Positions 1 through 7,813 of a DNA stretch of 15,326 nucleotides are shown here, in pieces. The translations under genes were made by a program, and so were the position numbers. Numbering within the stretch: the stretch's first letter is position 1; each line of letters starts with the position of its first letter. Origin of the DNA: CAYGZQ01 sp964354375 [NCBI: uncultured Planctomycetota bacterium] (GTDB lineage Bacteria; JAJVIF01; JAPKYR01); contig CAYGZQ010000083.1 of the NCBI GenBank assembly GCA_964354375.1, positions 1 to 15,326 of the forward strand, written 5' to 3'. The notes under the pieces are model-generated. The model was not told where the DNA came from, made no database searches, and saw nothing but the letters and a program-made list of their open reading frames with translations.

Positions 1-2
1 TG

Positions 3-2780
3 TTCCTGCTCCATAACACAATCGGCGCATGGTGGGCTGGAAAGAAGTTCAGTGAGAATCCTGATCTCGCATTGATTTCTAAATCAGAGGATGAACTCAG
101 ACGGGCTGTGTCGCTTCCTGGTATTGACTGGGAATATTTAAGGTTTATCAGGGAAGATGACGGCAAGGGCGCATGGAGACCGGCTGCGGGCACATTCGAC
201 GGTTGGCCGAAAGATGCGAAGGATGTAACTATCCTCGACCCGTGCATGGGAAGCGGACATTTCCTTATCGCAGCATTCCAGATCATGGTCCCTATACGGA
301 TGAAGGAGGAAGGGCTTTCGAAAGAGGATGCTTGCAATGCAGTGCTGAGAGAGAATATCTACGGGCTTGAGATCGACCAGCGGTGCAGTCAGATCGCGGC
401 GTTCGCGCTTGCTTTCACAGCATGGAAGATCACCGGGTTCCGTGAGCTTCCCAGGCTGAATCTCGCATGCTCTGGAATCGGTATACACACCAAGCAGGAA
501 GACTGGCTTGCACTCGGGAAAGAAACACCACGGCTGAAAGGTGGTATGGAACGGCTGTATCAGTTATTCAAAGACGCACCCACACTCGGTAGTCTGATCG
601 ATCCAAAACGAGCGCTTGGTGCTCGTGGTCTGTTTGTGGCTGACTTCGGAGAATTGCAGCCGTTATTTCAGAAAGCTCTTGAGAAGATGAGAAAAGAGGA
701 GGATGAAGCGGGCGAAGAGATGGCTGTCGCGGCACAGGGAATTGCCCACGCTGCGGAGATTCTGTCTGAGGAATTCACGCTGGTTGCGACCAATGTGCCT
801 TATCTGGGAAGGGAAGGACATATCTTGACGTTGATGGAATTCGCAGACAACTATGCGGCTAAGGCATCAGCAGACTTGGCCACTATAATGCTAACGAGAA
901 TATTTGGATATTTGATCGAAGGAGGTAGTTGTTGCGTAGTGCTTCCCCAAAACTGGTGGGTTGGACGCGCATATTCTAGATTTCGGCAGGAGCTGATTAG
1001 ATTTAGAACGTGGGTATTTACCATCGTTCTTGGTGAGGAAGCTTGGGAGACATTTGGGAATAGGGGACCTAATACATTGCTCACATGTTATTCGAACACT
1101 TTTCCTCGCGAAGGGGATAGATTTGTAGCTTTGGACCTCTCAAGCAAGCCAAGGCTACCAATCATCCCAAGAGCCCAAAAGATTGAAGGCCTCACGAACG
1201 CGACACGAAACGACAATAGCAATATAGGAAATCTCGTATTAGTAAGGCAGGATAATCAGATAGATAATCCTGATAGTAGAATCTCTTTGCAGCCTTTGGG
1301 AACAACAAAGTGGCTAAGTGAGTTTGTCATCTCGGGAGAGGGCTGTTCCACAGGAGATGCTGATAAGTTTCTACGATATCATTGGGAAATCAATTGGGAT
1401 AGTTCCTGGATAGCGTACCTAACACCGGATGGGTCATCCCAACCTTGGGGAGGCAGGGAATTACTGATGTTTTGGGAGGGAGGAAAAGGCGAACTTGCGG
1501 ATTCTTCTCAGGCTCGGATTCAAAATACGGAGCTTTGGACCAAACAAGGCGTTTTGGTCGGCAGGGTTCGAGGGATATCAACAACCTTGTTTGATGGTGG
1601 AGCCTTCTCGAAAGGAGGCGTATTAATCTGCCCAAGGAACGAAAATGACTTACCGAAGCTTTACCATTTCCTGAAATCCAAGAAATATGAGACCCAGGTA
1701 AGAGCTCTAGATTCTCGTGTCTCAGCATCTACAAGTATTCTGACAAAGATCAGATTTGACATGAACGAGACCGATGAAACAGAGTTGCCTAAGAAACAAG
1801 TATCTGATCCGAAACAATGGCTATTCAACGGACATCCGAAAGGCTCCGACGAACCACTACAGGTGGGAGTCTCACGGCTTCTCGGATATCACTGGCCGCG
1901 TCAGACCGGATCAAGTTTCACCGACTGTCCCACACTCGGTCCTGACGGACTTGAGCAGTTTGCTGATGAGGACGGAATTGTCTGCCTGCCATCGATTCGC
2001 GGCGAGGATTCCGGCGCATCCAGACTGAGGGCGCTTCTCTCAGCAGCTTTTGGTAAGGAATGGTCACTCGCGAAAGAACGTGAGCTTGCCGCTGCAACCG
2101 GTTCAGACGCGACAGACCTCGAACAGTGGCTCTATAACGATTTCTTCGAGCAGCACGGCAAACTCTTCCATCATCGCCCGTTTATCTGGCACATCTGGGA
2201 TGGACGTGCACGCGATGGATTCCATGCACTGGTCAATTACCACAAACTAGCAGAAGGCAATGGCAAGGGTCGTAGACTGCTTGAAAAGGTTATCTACAGT
2301 TACCTCGGTGACTGGATCAAACGCCAGGAAGATGGAATAAAACGTGGTGAGGCAGGCTCAGAATCAAGGCTTGTAGCGGCATCAGCACTCAGAGACATCC
2401 TTGTCAAGATACTGGAAGGCGAACCTCCTTTTGACATCTTCGTTCGATGGAAACCGCTCCACGAACAGCCGATCGGCTGGGAACCGGACATCAACGACGG
2501 TGTCAGGCTGAATATCAGACCATTCCTGTCAGAGGATCTTCCGAAAGGCAAGAAAGGTGCCGGTGTTCTCAGGTGGAAACCGAACATCAAGTGGGGCAAG
2601 GATCGGGGGAATGAACCGAGCCGTAAAATGGATGAATTCCCGTGGTTCTTTGGCTGGGATGAAAAATCAGTCGATTTCGCTGGAAAGAAAGGCGGTTTCG
2701 ACGGCAACCGCTGGAACGACTGCCATTACACGAATGAGTTTAAACGCAATGCCCGCGAGATGAAGAAGAAGGGTAAATAG
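3..2780 (+). CDS. pglX: BREX adenine-specific DNA methyltransferase PglX, 5' partial
   Basis: This frame is open to the left window edge, so the true start lies outside; about 925 residues are visible. Residue numbers here count from the TTG at 72. The stretch before it reads FLLHNTIGAWWAGK, a PglX hallmark. Methyltransferase motif I is DPCMGSGHF (56-64) and the catalytic motif IV is NVPY (241-244) in place of the usual NPPY. The C-terminal third has the HHRPFIWHIWDGR segment common in this family. By family knowledge PglX uses SAM to methylate adenine in a non-palindromic host site, and this mark separates self from phage. It is the first visible gene of a packed pglX-pglZ-brxL operon; pglZ starts 2 nt after its stop. 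The central third (about 850-1800) has lower GC and different codon use from both ends. The assignment is firm; the exact BREX subtype is inferred from the neighbours. Confidence 0.92.
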   Translation, partial: FLLHNTIGAWWAGKKFSENPDLALISKSEDELRRAVSLPGIDWEYLRFIREDDGKGAWRPAAGTFDGWPKDAKDVTILDPCMGSGHFLIAAFQIMVPIRMKEEGLSKEDACNAVLRENIYGLEIDQRCSQIAAFALAFTAWKITGFRELPRLNLACSGIGIHTKQEDWLALGKETPRLKGGMERLYQLFKDAPTLGSLIDPKRALGARGLFVADFGELQPLFQKALEKMRKEEDEAGEEMAVAAQGIAHAAEILSEEFTLVATNVPYLGREGHILTLMEFADNYAAKASADLATIMLTRIFGYLIEGGSCCVVLPQNWWVGRAYSRFRQELIRFRTWVFTIVLGEEAWETFGNRGPNTLLTCYSNTFPREGDRFVALDLSSKPRLPIIPRAQKIEGLTNATRNDNSNIGNLVLVRQDNQIDNPDSRISLQPLGTTKWLSEFVISGEGCSTGDADKFLRYHWEINWDSSWIAYLTPDGSSQPWGGRELLMFWEGGKGELADSSQARIQNTELWTKQGVLVGRVRGISTTLFDGGAFSKGGVLICPRNENDLPKLYHFLKSKKYETQVRALDSRVSASTSILTKIRFDMNETDETELPKKQVSDPKQWLFNGHPKGSDEPLQVGVSRLLGYHWPRQTGSSFTDCPTLGPDGLEQFADEDGIVCLPSIRGEDSGASRLRALLSAAFGKEWSLAKERELAAATGSDATDLEQWLYNDFFEQHGKLFHHRPFIWHIWDGRARDGFHALVNYHKLAEGNGKGRRLLEKVIYSYLGDWIKRQEDGIKRGEAGSESRLVAASALRDILVKILEGEPPFDIFVRWKPLHEQPIGWEPDINDGVRLNIRPFLSEDLPKGKKGAGVLRWKPNIKWGKDRGNEPSRKMDEFPWFFGWDEKSVDFAGKKGGFDGNRWNDCHYTNEFKRNAREMKKKGK

Positions 2781-2782
2781 TC

Positions 2783-5131
2783 ATGGCACACTCCGAACGT
2801 ACATCGCAACCGCAAACTCTTCTCGAAGCGCTGTGCATCTCGCTCAGGGCAGCATCGCGTCACGCATCGAGCGAAGTCCCCCCGGCAGCCATCCTCTGGA
2901 CCGATCCTGACAAGCAGTGGAAATCCATAATTCCGCAGCTTGGCCTGATGTTACCTGAGCTTGTCGTTTATGGTGGATATGCTCCGGAACAGATGCAGGG
3001 TCCGGCGATATGGATACGCTGCGCTATCGAGCGCATGTTGCCAGAGGTCAATATCCCCGCTGAATATACTCCTATCATTTATCTGCCCGAGGTGAGTCGT
3101 CAGACACTGAGAGCCGCTGAGGATTGTCCGTGGCTGCTGCAACCGCTGGTTGAACTTCAGTATCGCGGGACGGTATGGTGCCAGAGAAACGGTCGCGACT
3201 GGACTGTCGAGGCGTTCCTGGTATCGGAGGATGGCGGACTTGAGCTGGATGTCGCGAAGGATCAGCAGACAAACCGTGCGATGCTGGGATCATTGACTCA
3301 GCTTGCAGTCACCCCGGTTTCGCGATTGAGAGACAAGCATCTGGAGGCTGAGGATTTCGACAAGCTGATGATCGAGGACACTCCGAGAGAGCTTTTGTCG
3401 TGGCTGTCGGATTCGCGAGGGTTGCGCGAGAAGTGGGATGAATCACATTGGGAGGCATTCTGCGCACGGTGTAAGTCAGAATATGGATTCGACCCGATGG
3501 ATGGTGAACTGGAGGGCGGCGAGAAGCTCGGTTTACATGAAGGGTCCTGGGTTGGAGTATGGGAACGATTCGCTGAATCGCCGAGGTTGTATCCCGGAAT
3601 TCCCGAACTTCTTAAACGTGCCAAACCGATATCCAAGATACTGTTTAACAAGGAATCATGGCCGGATGAAAATGACCATGCTGAGATTGAGCTTCGAAGC
3701 CAGTTATCAGCTTTCGGGAAACTGTCACCGGATGAAGCAAGGTCGAAGATAGCCTCACTGGAAAAGGAACATGGTATACGTCGGAGCTGGGTATGGGCGA
3801 AAATGGGGTTGAGTCCGCTTGCCGATTCGCTCCAGTGTTTATCAGCTCTGGCGAGGTATACAGAGAATGTGATCGGCGGTGAATCTCCGAAAGCAATGGC
3901 TGATAGATATGTGTCGGAAGGGTACATGGCTGACGATGCGGTCGTCAGGGCGATGGCGTATGTGAAGTCGGTCGAGGATACAAACGCGGTATCGACAGCA
4001 GTCCGATCTCTTTACCTCGATTGGCTGGATGAAACCGCATCACATTTCCAGGATCTCGTGAAGGCTGCCCCGCTGACTGTCTCGGAACCTCAACGGGAAC
4101 CTGTATCGGCTGGATCGGGAGACTGTGTATTGTTCTTTGATGCGTTCAGGTTCGATATCAGCAAGAGGTTTATCGGACTTGCAGAGGAGCGGGGGTTACG
4201 TGTCAAACAGAACTGGCGATGGGCAGCGATCCCGACGGTGACCCCAACAGCCAAACCTGCTATAACTCCGGTCGCCGAGCAGCTTATCGGCAATGAACTC
4301 ACAGAGGATTTCCATCCGCAGATAAAGGGAACTGGACAGACTTCATCCTCAAGGATGCTTACGAAACTGACCGCAGAGGAGGGATATCAGACACTGGAAG
4401 CATCGGACCTTGGATTGCCCGGACCTGAAGAGCGCGGATGGTCGGAGACTGGGGAATTCGATAAGCTCGGACACAGTCTGGAATCGAAACTGTGCGGACA
4501 GGTCGAGGAACAACTCGAACTTCTTGTGCAACGGGTGCAGAACCTTCTTGACGCGGGATGGAGAAGAATCAGAATTGTCACCGACCACGGCTGGCTCTTA
4601 ATGCCCGGAGGATTGCCGAGTGTCAACCTGCCCAACTATCTCACAGAGAGCCGATGGTCGCGATGCGCCTCGGTGAAGAAGACTGCAAAGGTCGATGTAC
4701 CGGTATTCAGTTGGTTCTGGAACCAGGGTGAATATGTTGCGTCGGCTCCGGGAGCGGCTGCGTTCAGCAAAGGACATGAATATTCGCACGGGGGTGTCAG
4801 TCTTCAGGAGTGCGTAATTCCCGATCTGATTATCTGGAGGGAAGAGTCAATGGAATGGGCGGCGATATCCATTAAGGAGGTAAGCTGGGCGGGACTCAGG
4901 TGCAGGATTACAGTCGGTCCTCCCGGTTTAGCGCTCTTTGCGGATATCCGTGAAAAAGTGAATGACCCGACAACAACCATTACATCTCATAAGAAGTTGG
5001 ATGATTCCGGTAGAGTGTCGCTGCTGGTCAAAGACGAGAGGCAGGAAGGCAAGACAGTAAGCATCGTGATTATCGACGCCAGTGGAAACGTGATTTTGAA
5101 GCAACCGACTACTGTCGGAGGTGAAAGCTGA
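2783..5131 (+). CDS. pglZ: BREX phosphatase-superfamily protein PglZ (type B form)
   Basis: This is a 782-residue protein essential to BREX defence, of the alkaline phosphatase superfamily. The N-terminal third carries stretches I recognise from PglZ type B: an LWTDP element (39-43), GPAIWIRC (73-80), IIYLPEVSR (98-106) and LQYRGTVW (125-132). The phosphatase core follows. DAFRFD (453-458) is the first metal-binding or nucleophile motif, TPTAKPA (487-493) the nearby Thr/Ser loop, GEFDKLGH (557-564) a middle metal motif, TDHGW (600-604) the Asp-His pair, and HGGVSLQE (669-676) the last ligand motif. The ATG lies 2 nt after the pglX stop, with a purine-rich stretch upstream serving as ribosome site. 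No transmembrane segment is seen, so it should be cytoplasmic. The family's substrate is not firmly established; a nuclease role has been reported for related PglZ proteins. I am confident of the family and fairly confident of the type B label. Confidence 0.93.
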   Translation: MAHSERTSQPQTLLEALCISLRAASRHASSEVPPAAILWTDPDKQWKSIIPQLGLMLPELVVYGGYAPEQMQGPAIWIRCAIERMLPEVNIPAEYTPIIYLPEVSRQTLRAAEDCPWLLQPLVELQYRGTVWCQRNGRDWTVEAFLVSEDGGLELDVAKDQQTNRAMLGSLTQLAVTPVSRLRDKHLEAEDFDKLMIEDTPRELLSWLSDSRGLREKWDESHWEAFCARCKSEYGFDPMDGELEGGEKLGLHEGSWVGVWERFAESPRLYPGIPELLKRAKPISKILFNKESWPDENDHAEIELRSQLSAFGKLSPDEARSKIASLEKEHGIRRSWVWAKMGLSPLADSLQCLSALARYTENVIGGESPKAMADRYVSEGYMADDAVVRAMAYVKSVEDTNAVSTAVRSLYLDWLDETASHFQDLVKAAPLTVSEPQREPVSAGSGDCVLFFDAFRFDISKRFIGLAEERGLRVKQNWRWAAIPTVTPTAKPAITPVAEQLIGNELTEDFHPQIKGTGQTSSSRMLTKLTAEEGYQTLEASDLGLPGPEERGWSETGEFDKLGHSLESKLCGQVEEQLELLVQRVQNLLDAGWRRIRIVTDHGWLLMPGGLPSVNLPNYLTESRWSRCASVKKTAKVDVPVFSWFWNQGEYVASAPGAAAFSKGHEYSHGGVSLQECVIPDLIIWREESMEWAAISIKEVSWAGLRCRITVGPPGLALFADIREKVNDPTTTITSHKKLDDSGRVSLLVKDERQEGKTVSIVIIDASGNVILKQPTTVGGES
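5117..5121 (+). promoter_or_regulatory. Ribosome binding site of brxL
   Basis: GGAGG ends 9 nt before the ATG at 5131. It lies inside the last codons of pglZ, whose TGA stop shares its final A with the brxL start. This supports the start choice and translational coupling. Confidence 0.6.
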
Positions 5132-7179
5132 TGGAACTTGACGTTCTCGACAAACTTGCCGCATCGGCATTCGAAGGATTCCTGGTAAGGAAGGATCTGG
5201 TTCGCCGCTACAGCCGGCATTATCCAGTACCGACTTATGTAGTCGAGTTTCTTCTAGGAAGATATTGTGCAACTACCGTTGAGAGCGAGATTGAGGAAGG
5301 CCTCCAGATAGTGGAACGCCAGCTTGCAGATCGGACGGTCAGGACAGGTCAGGAAGAGCTTCTGAAAGCCCATGCCAGGGAAAACGGATCAGTTAAGCTG
5401 ATCGATCTCGTGAGGGCACGCCTGGATTCCCGAAATGACTGTTTCATCGCGGAACTCCCCAGCCTTCAACTCAGGGACGTCAGGATCAGCGATCAACTTG
5501 TGCACGATCATGAGCGGATGCTGACCGACGGATTCTATGCCGAAGTTACGCTTGGCTATGATGCGGTAATTGCACAGGAAAAGAACGGTCGCCCGTTTGA
5601 AATCGAATCCCTGAGGGCGATCCAGTTATCGAAATCGGATGTGCTCGGTGTCCTCATGAAAGGGAGGGCGCAGTTCACAACCGAGGAGTGGTTGAAATTC
5701 CTGGTCCGGTCGGTCGGGCTGGAACCTGCCGCATTGACGGAAAGGGCGCAATGGGTAACATTGCTCCGGATGATCCCGTTTGTCGAGCCGAATTTTAACA
5801 CTGTCGAACTCGGACCTCGCGGTACTGGCAAGAGCCATATCTATCAGCAGATATCTCCGAACTCACACCTTATATCAGGCGGCAAGGCAACGGTTGCGAA
5901 GATGTTCGTGAACAACGCGACCGGACAGCGTGGCCTTGTATGCCATTATGATGTCGTATGTTTTGATGAGATCGCCGGCATTACTTTCGATCAGAAAGAC
6001 GGCGTCAATATCATGAAGGGTTACATGGCGTCAGGTGAGTTCTCCCGTGGCAAGGAGAGCATTAGGGCGTCAGGGAGTATCGTGATGCTGGGTAACTTCG
6101 ATGTTGATATCGAACAGCAGTATCGTCTCAGTCACCTGCTCGGACCGCTCCCACCGGAGATGCGGCACGACACGGCGTTCATGGACCGTATCCACTCATA
6201 TATCCCTGGTTGGGAGTTCCCAAAGGTCAACCCGAATGAGCACCTGACTGATCATTTCGGGCTGGTGAGCGATTTCCTCTCGGAATGCTGGACAAGATTG
6301 CGCGACACCAGTCGGGTTCCAGTCCTGCAGGGACGCGTAAACTGGGGAGGCGCATTAAGCGGTCGCGATATCGAGGCGGTCACAAAGACTGTAAGCGGTC
6401 TGGTCAAATTGTCGTTCCCGGATCCGGAGATGCCATTGCCGGACGAAGAACTGGAAAAGATTGTTAAGGTGGCTCTCGAATGTCGCCGTCGTGTGAAGGA
6501 GCAACAGAAGCGTGTTCTGAAAACCGAGTTCCGAAACACTCACCTCAGCTTTTTCATGGGTGTTGACGGTATCGAGCAGTTTGTCTCGACTCCAGAGCTT
6601 CATTCGGAGGAAGGTATTGAGGGCGATCCACTTCCTCCAGGGCAGGTCTGGGCAATAAGCCCGGGAGCATCGGAGACTGGGCCGAGCCTCTATCGGATCG
6701 AGGCAACAACAGGGCCAGGCAGCGGTGTGAATATTCTCAATGCCCCCGTGCCACCTGCCTTTCGCGAGAGTGTCCGCTATGCGGAACAGAACTTATATAC
6801 CAGATCACGAGAACTTGTCGGTGATCGTGATCCCCGAGCACATGAGTTCTCCCTGCAGCTCCGAGCAATTGATGCCAATCGATCTGGCTCTGCGCTCGGA
6901 CTGCCAGTCCTTGTGGCTCTCTGCGGTGCGCTTCTTGAGCGAAGCACGAAGGGCGGCCTGATTGTTGTTGGAGCCCTGAACCTTGGTGGATCAGTGGAGC
7001 AAATCCCGAATCCCGTGACCGCGGTGGAACTCGCAGTCGAAAAGAGCGCTGTAACCATCCTTATGCCGATCTCGTCCAGAAAACAGCTATTCAACCTGTC
7101 GGACGACATGGCAACCAAGATCAGCATCGAGTTCTACGCTGATTTGGTGGATGCGTTCGATAAGGCATTGCTGGAGTGA
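5131..7179 (+). CDS. brxL: BREX AAA+ ATPase / Lon-like protein BrxL
   Basis: This 682-residue protein has the BrxL layout. An N-terminal region (1-210) precedes an AAA+ ATPase with Walker A GPRGTGKSH (228-236), Walker B VVCFDEIA (275-282), a sensor-like GN (321-322) and a candidate arginine finger in MDRIH (351-355). The C-terminal Lon-protease-like domain runs from about 570 to 682. Its Ser587, in RSGSALG (584-590), aligns with the Lon catalytic serine. I see no lysine at the position of the Lon partner lysine, which falls near NPVTAVEL (627-634), so peptidase activity is doubtful. Published work on BrxL describes DNA-binding multimers, so a DNA motor role fits better. The ATG overlaps the pglZ stop by 1 nt and has a good ribosome site. 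pglX-pglZ-brxL is the tail of the BREX type 1 gene order. Confidence 0.94.
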   Translation: MELDVLDKLAASAFEGFLVRKDLVRRYSRHYPVPTYVVEFLLGRYCATTVESEIEEGLQIVERQLADRTVRTGQEELLKAHARENGSVKLIDLVRARLDSRNDCFIAELPSLQLRDVRISDQLVHDHERMLTDGFYAEVTLGYDAVIAQEKNGRPFEIESLRAIQLSKSDVLGVLMKGRAQFTTEEWLKFLVRSVGLEPAALTERAQWVTLLRMIPFVEPNFNTVELGPRGTGKSHIYQQISPNSHLISGGKATVAKMFVNNATGQRGLVCHYDVVCFDEIAGITFDQKDGVNIMKGYMASGEFSRGKESIRASGSIVMLGNFDVDIEQQYRLSHLLGPLPPEMRHDTAFMDRIHSYIPGWEFPKVNPNEHLTDHFGLVSDFLSECWTRLRDTSRVPVLQGRVNWGGALSGRDIEAVTKTVSGLVKLSFPDPEMPLPDEELEKIVKVALECRRRVKEQQKRVLKTEFRNTHLSFFMGVDGIEQFVSTPELHSEEGIEGDPLPPGQVWAISPGASETGPSLYRIEATTGPGSGVNILNAPVPPAFRESVRYAEQNLYTRSRELVGDRDPRAHEFSLQLRAIDANRSGSALGLPVLVALCGALLERSTKGGLIVVGALNLGGSVEQIPNPVTAVELAVEKSAVTILMPISSRKQLFNLSDDMATKISIEFYADLVDAFDKALLE

Positions 7180-7430
7180 ACAACTGCAACACGACTTGGC
7201 TCTTCAGCCAGAGCAGTCCCGTCATAACCGCTCGCGACCGCAAAATCAGAGAAGCTCTAAGGTCCCAAGGATACGAGGTCTTGGAAATCGCAGCATCCGA
7301 TCTTGAGGACCGCGACGCCATGACCCGTCACTTTTTCAGACTGGCTCGTTGGTTGCTTGGGAAAGATAAAGTCAGAGAAATCAGGGAGAACCAGGAATGG
7401 TTCAGCAGTGACCTAAGTCAAACATACTAG
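7176..7430 (+). CDS. Short 84-residue protein, probable C-terminal remnant of a larger BREX-linked gene
   Basis: The frame starts with GTG inside the brxL stop (GTGA overlap) and encodes 84 residues. It is probably cotranscribed with brxL. The body runs ITARDRKIREALRSQGYEVL (17-36), then EIAASDLED and a charged helical end with RHFFRLARWLLGK (51-63). The pattern of a conserved Arg/Asp helix, Gly-Tyr-x-Val strand and final helix resembles the last part of the Vsr/DUF559-type endonuclease fold, often found at the C-terminus of defence helicases. No catalytic residues of that fold are present. I infer that a longer gene, perhaps a helicase, lost its internal part, leaving its start joined to its tail. 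It may also be a real small protein. Only a weak AAGG sits upstream as ribosome site. I do not recognise a named family. Confidence 0.55.
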   Translation: MNNCNTTWLFSQSSPVITARDRKIREALRSQGYEVLEIAASDLEDRDAMTRHFFRLARWLLGKDKVREIRENQEWFSSDLSQTY

Positions 7431-7813
7431 ACGCGGCTGTTGAAGCTGCCGCAAAGTAGCTGCGGATCGAGACCAGCAATCCTTGGAATTGTCCAAAATT
7501 CATTAAGGGAGGAAAGTTGCCCCCTAGCCCCGTACAGCCTCGAAATTACTCCAACTGACCAAATGCCTTACCTTGCATTCTATCGGCTCTTGTAGCGCCT
7601 GCTACGTCACATGGGCCCAAAGGAATCCCAACGCCCGCTTCTGATGCGGGTTCCAGAGGGCTAAAATTGCGAAAAACACGGTTCGCGGAAGTTGATCGGG
7701 GAGGTGTCACATCCGGTCCACGGATCAGATAAGTATTGAAAATGCGAAATGCGTTGGCGGCTTCGCTGAGACTCTGGCTGGGTATCAGTCCATTGGAAGC
7801 GGCTCTTGGGGAA
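7431..7813. other. Intergenic gap between converging transcripts
   Basis: This 383-nt stretch lies between the end of the BREX operon (+) and the end of the 697-residue gene (-). No reading frame in it has family features and a ribosome site. A - strand frame crosses it but begins inside the neighbouring gene. It holds two modest hairpins, GCGGC/GCCGC at 7433-7452 and CCCGC/GCGGG at 7634-7650, neither followed by a T run on either strand. One or both may end transcription, but I cannot show this. Confidence 0.6.
7634..7650. repeat. Small inverted repeat, 5-bp stem and 7-nt loop
   Basis: CCCGC at 7634-7638 pairs with GCGGG at 7646-7650 around a TTCTGAT loop. Placed between two converging operons, it could mark a transcript end, but there is no T tract. 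The 5/7/5 geometry mimics a tRNA anticodon arm; no other tRNA part is present. Confidence 0.3.

Noticed and set aside
3298-3927. 209-residue - strand frame inside pglZ
   Set aside because: It is antisense to a strongly recognised gene and rich in Ser and Pro, as expected of a shadow frame.
7634-7650. tRNA-like anticodon arm (5-bp stem, 7-nt loop with T33 and A37)
   Set aside because: No T arm, D arm or acceptor stem can be built around it on either strand.
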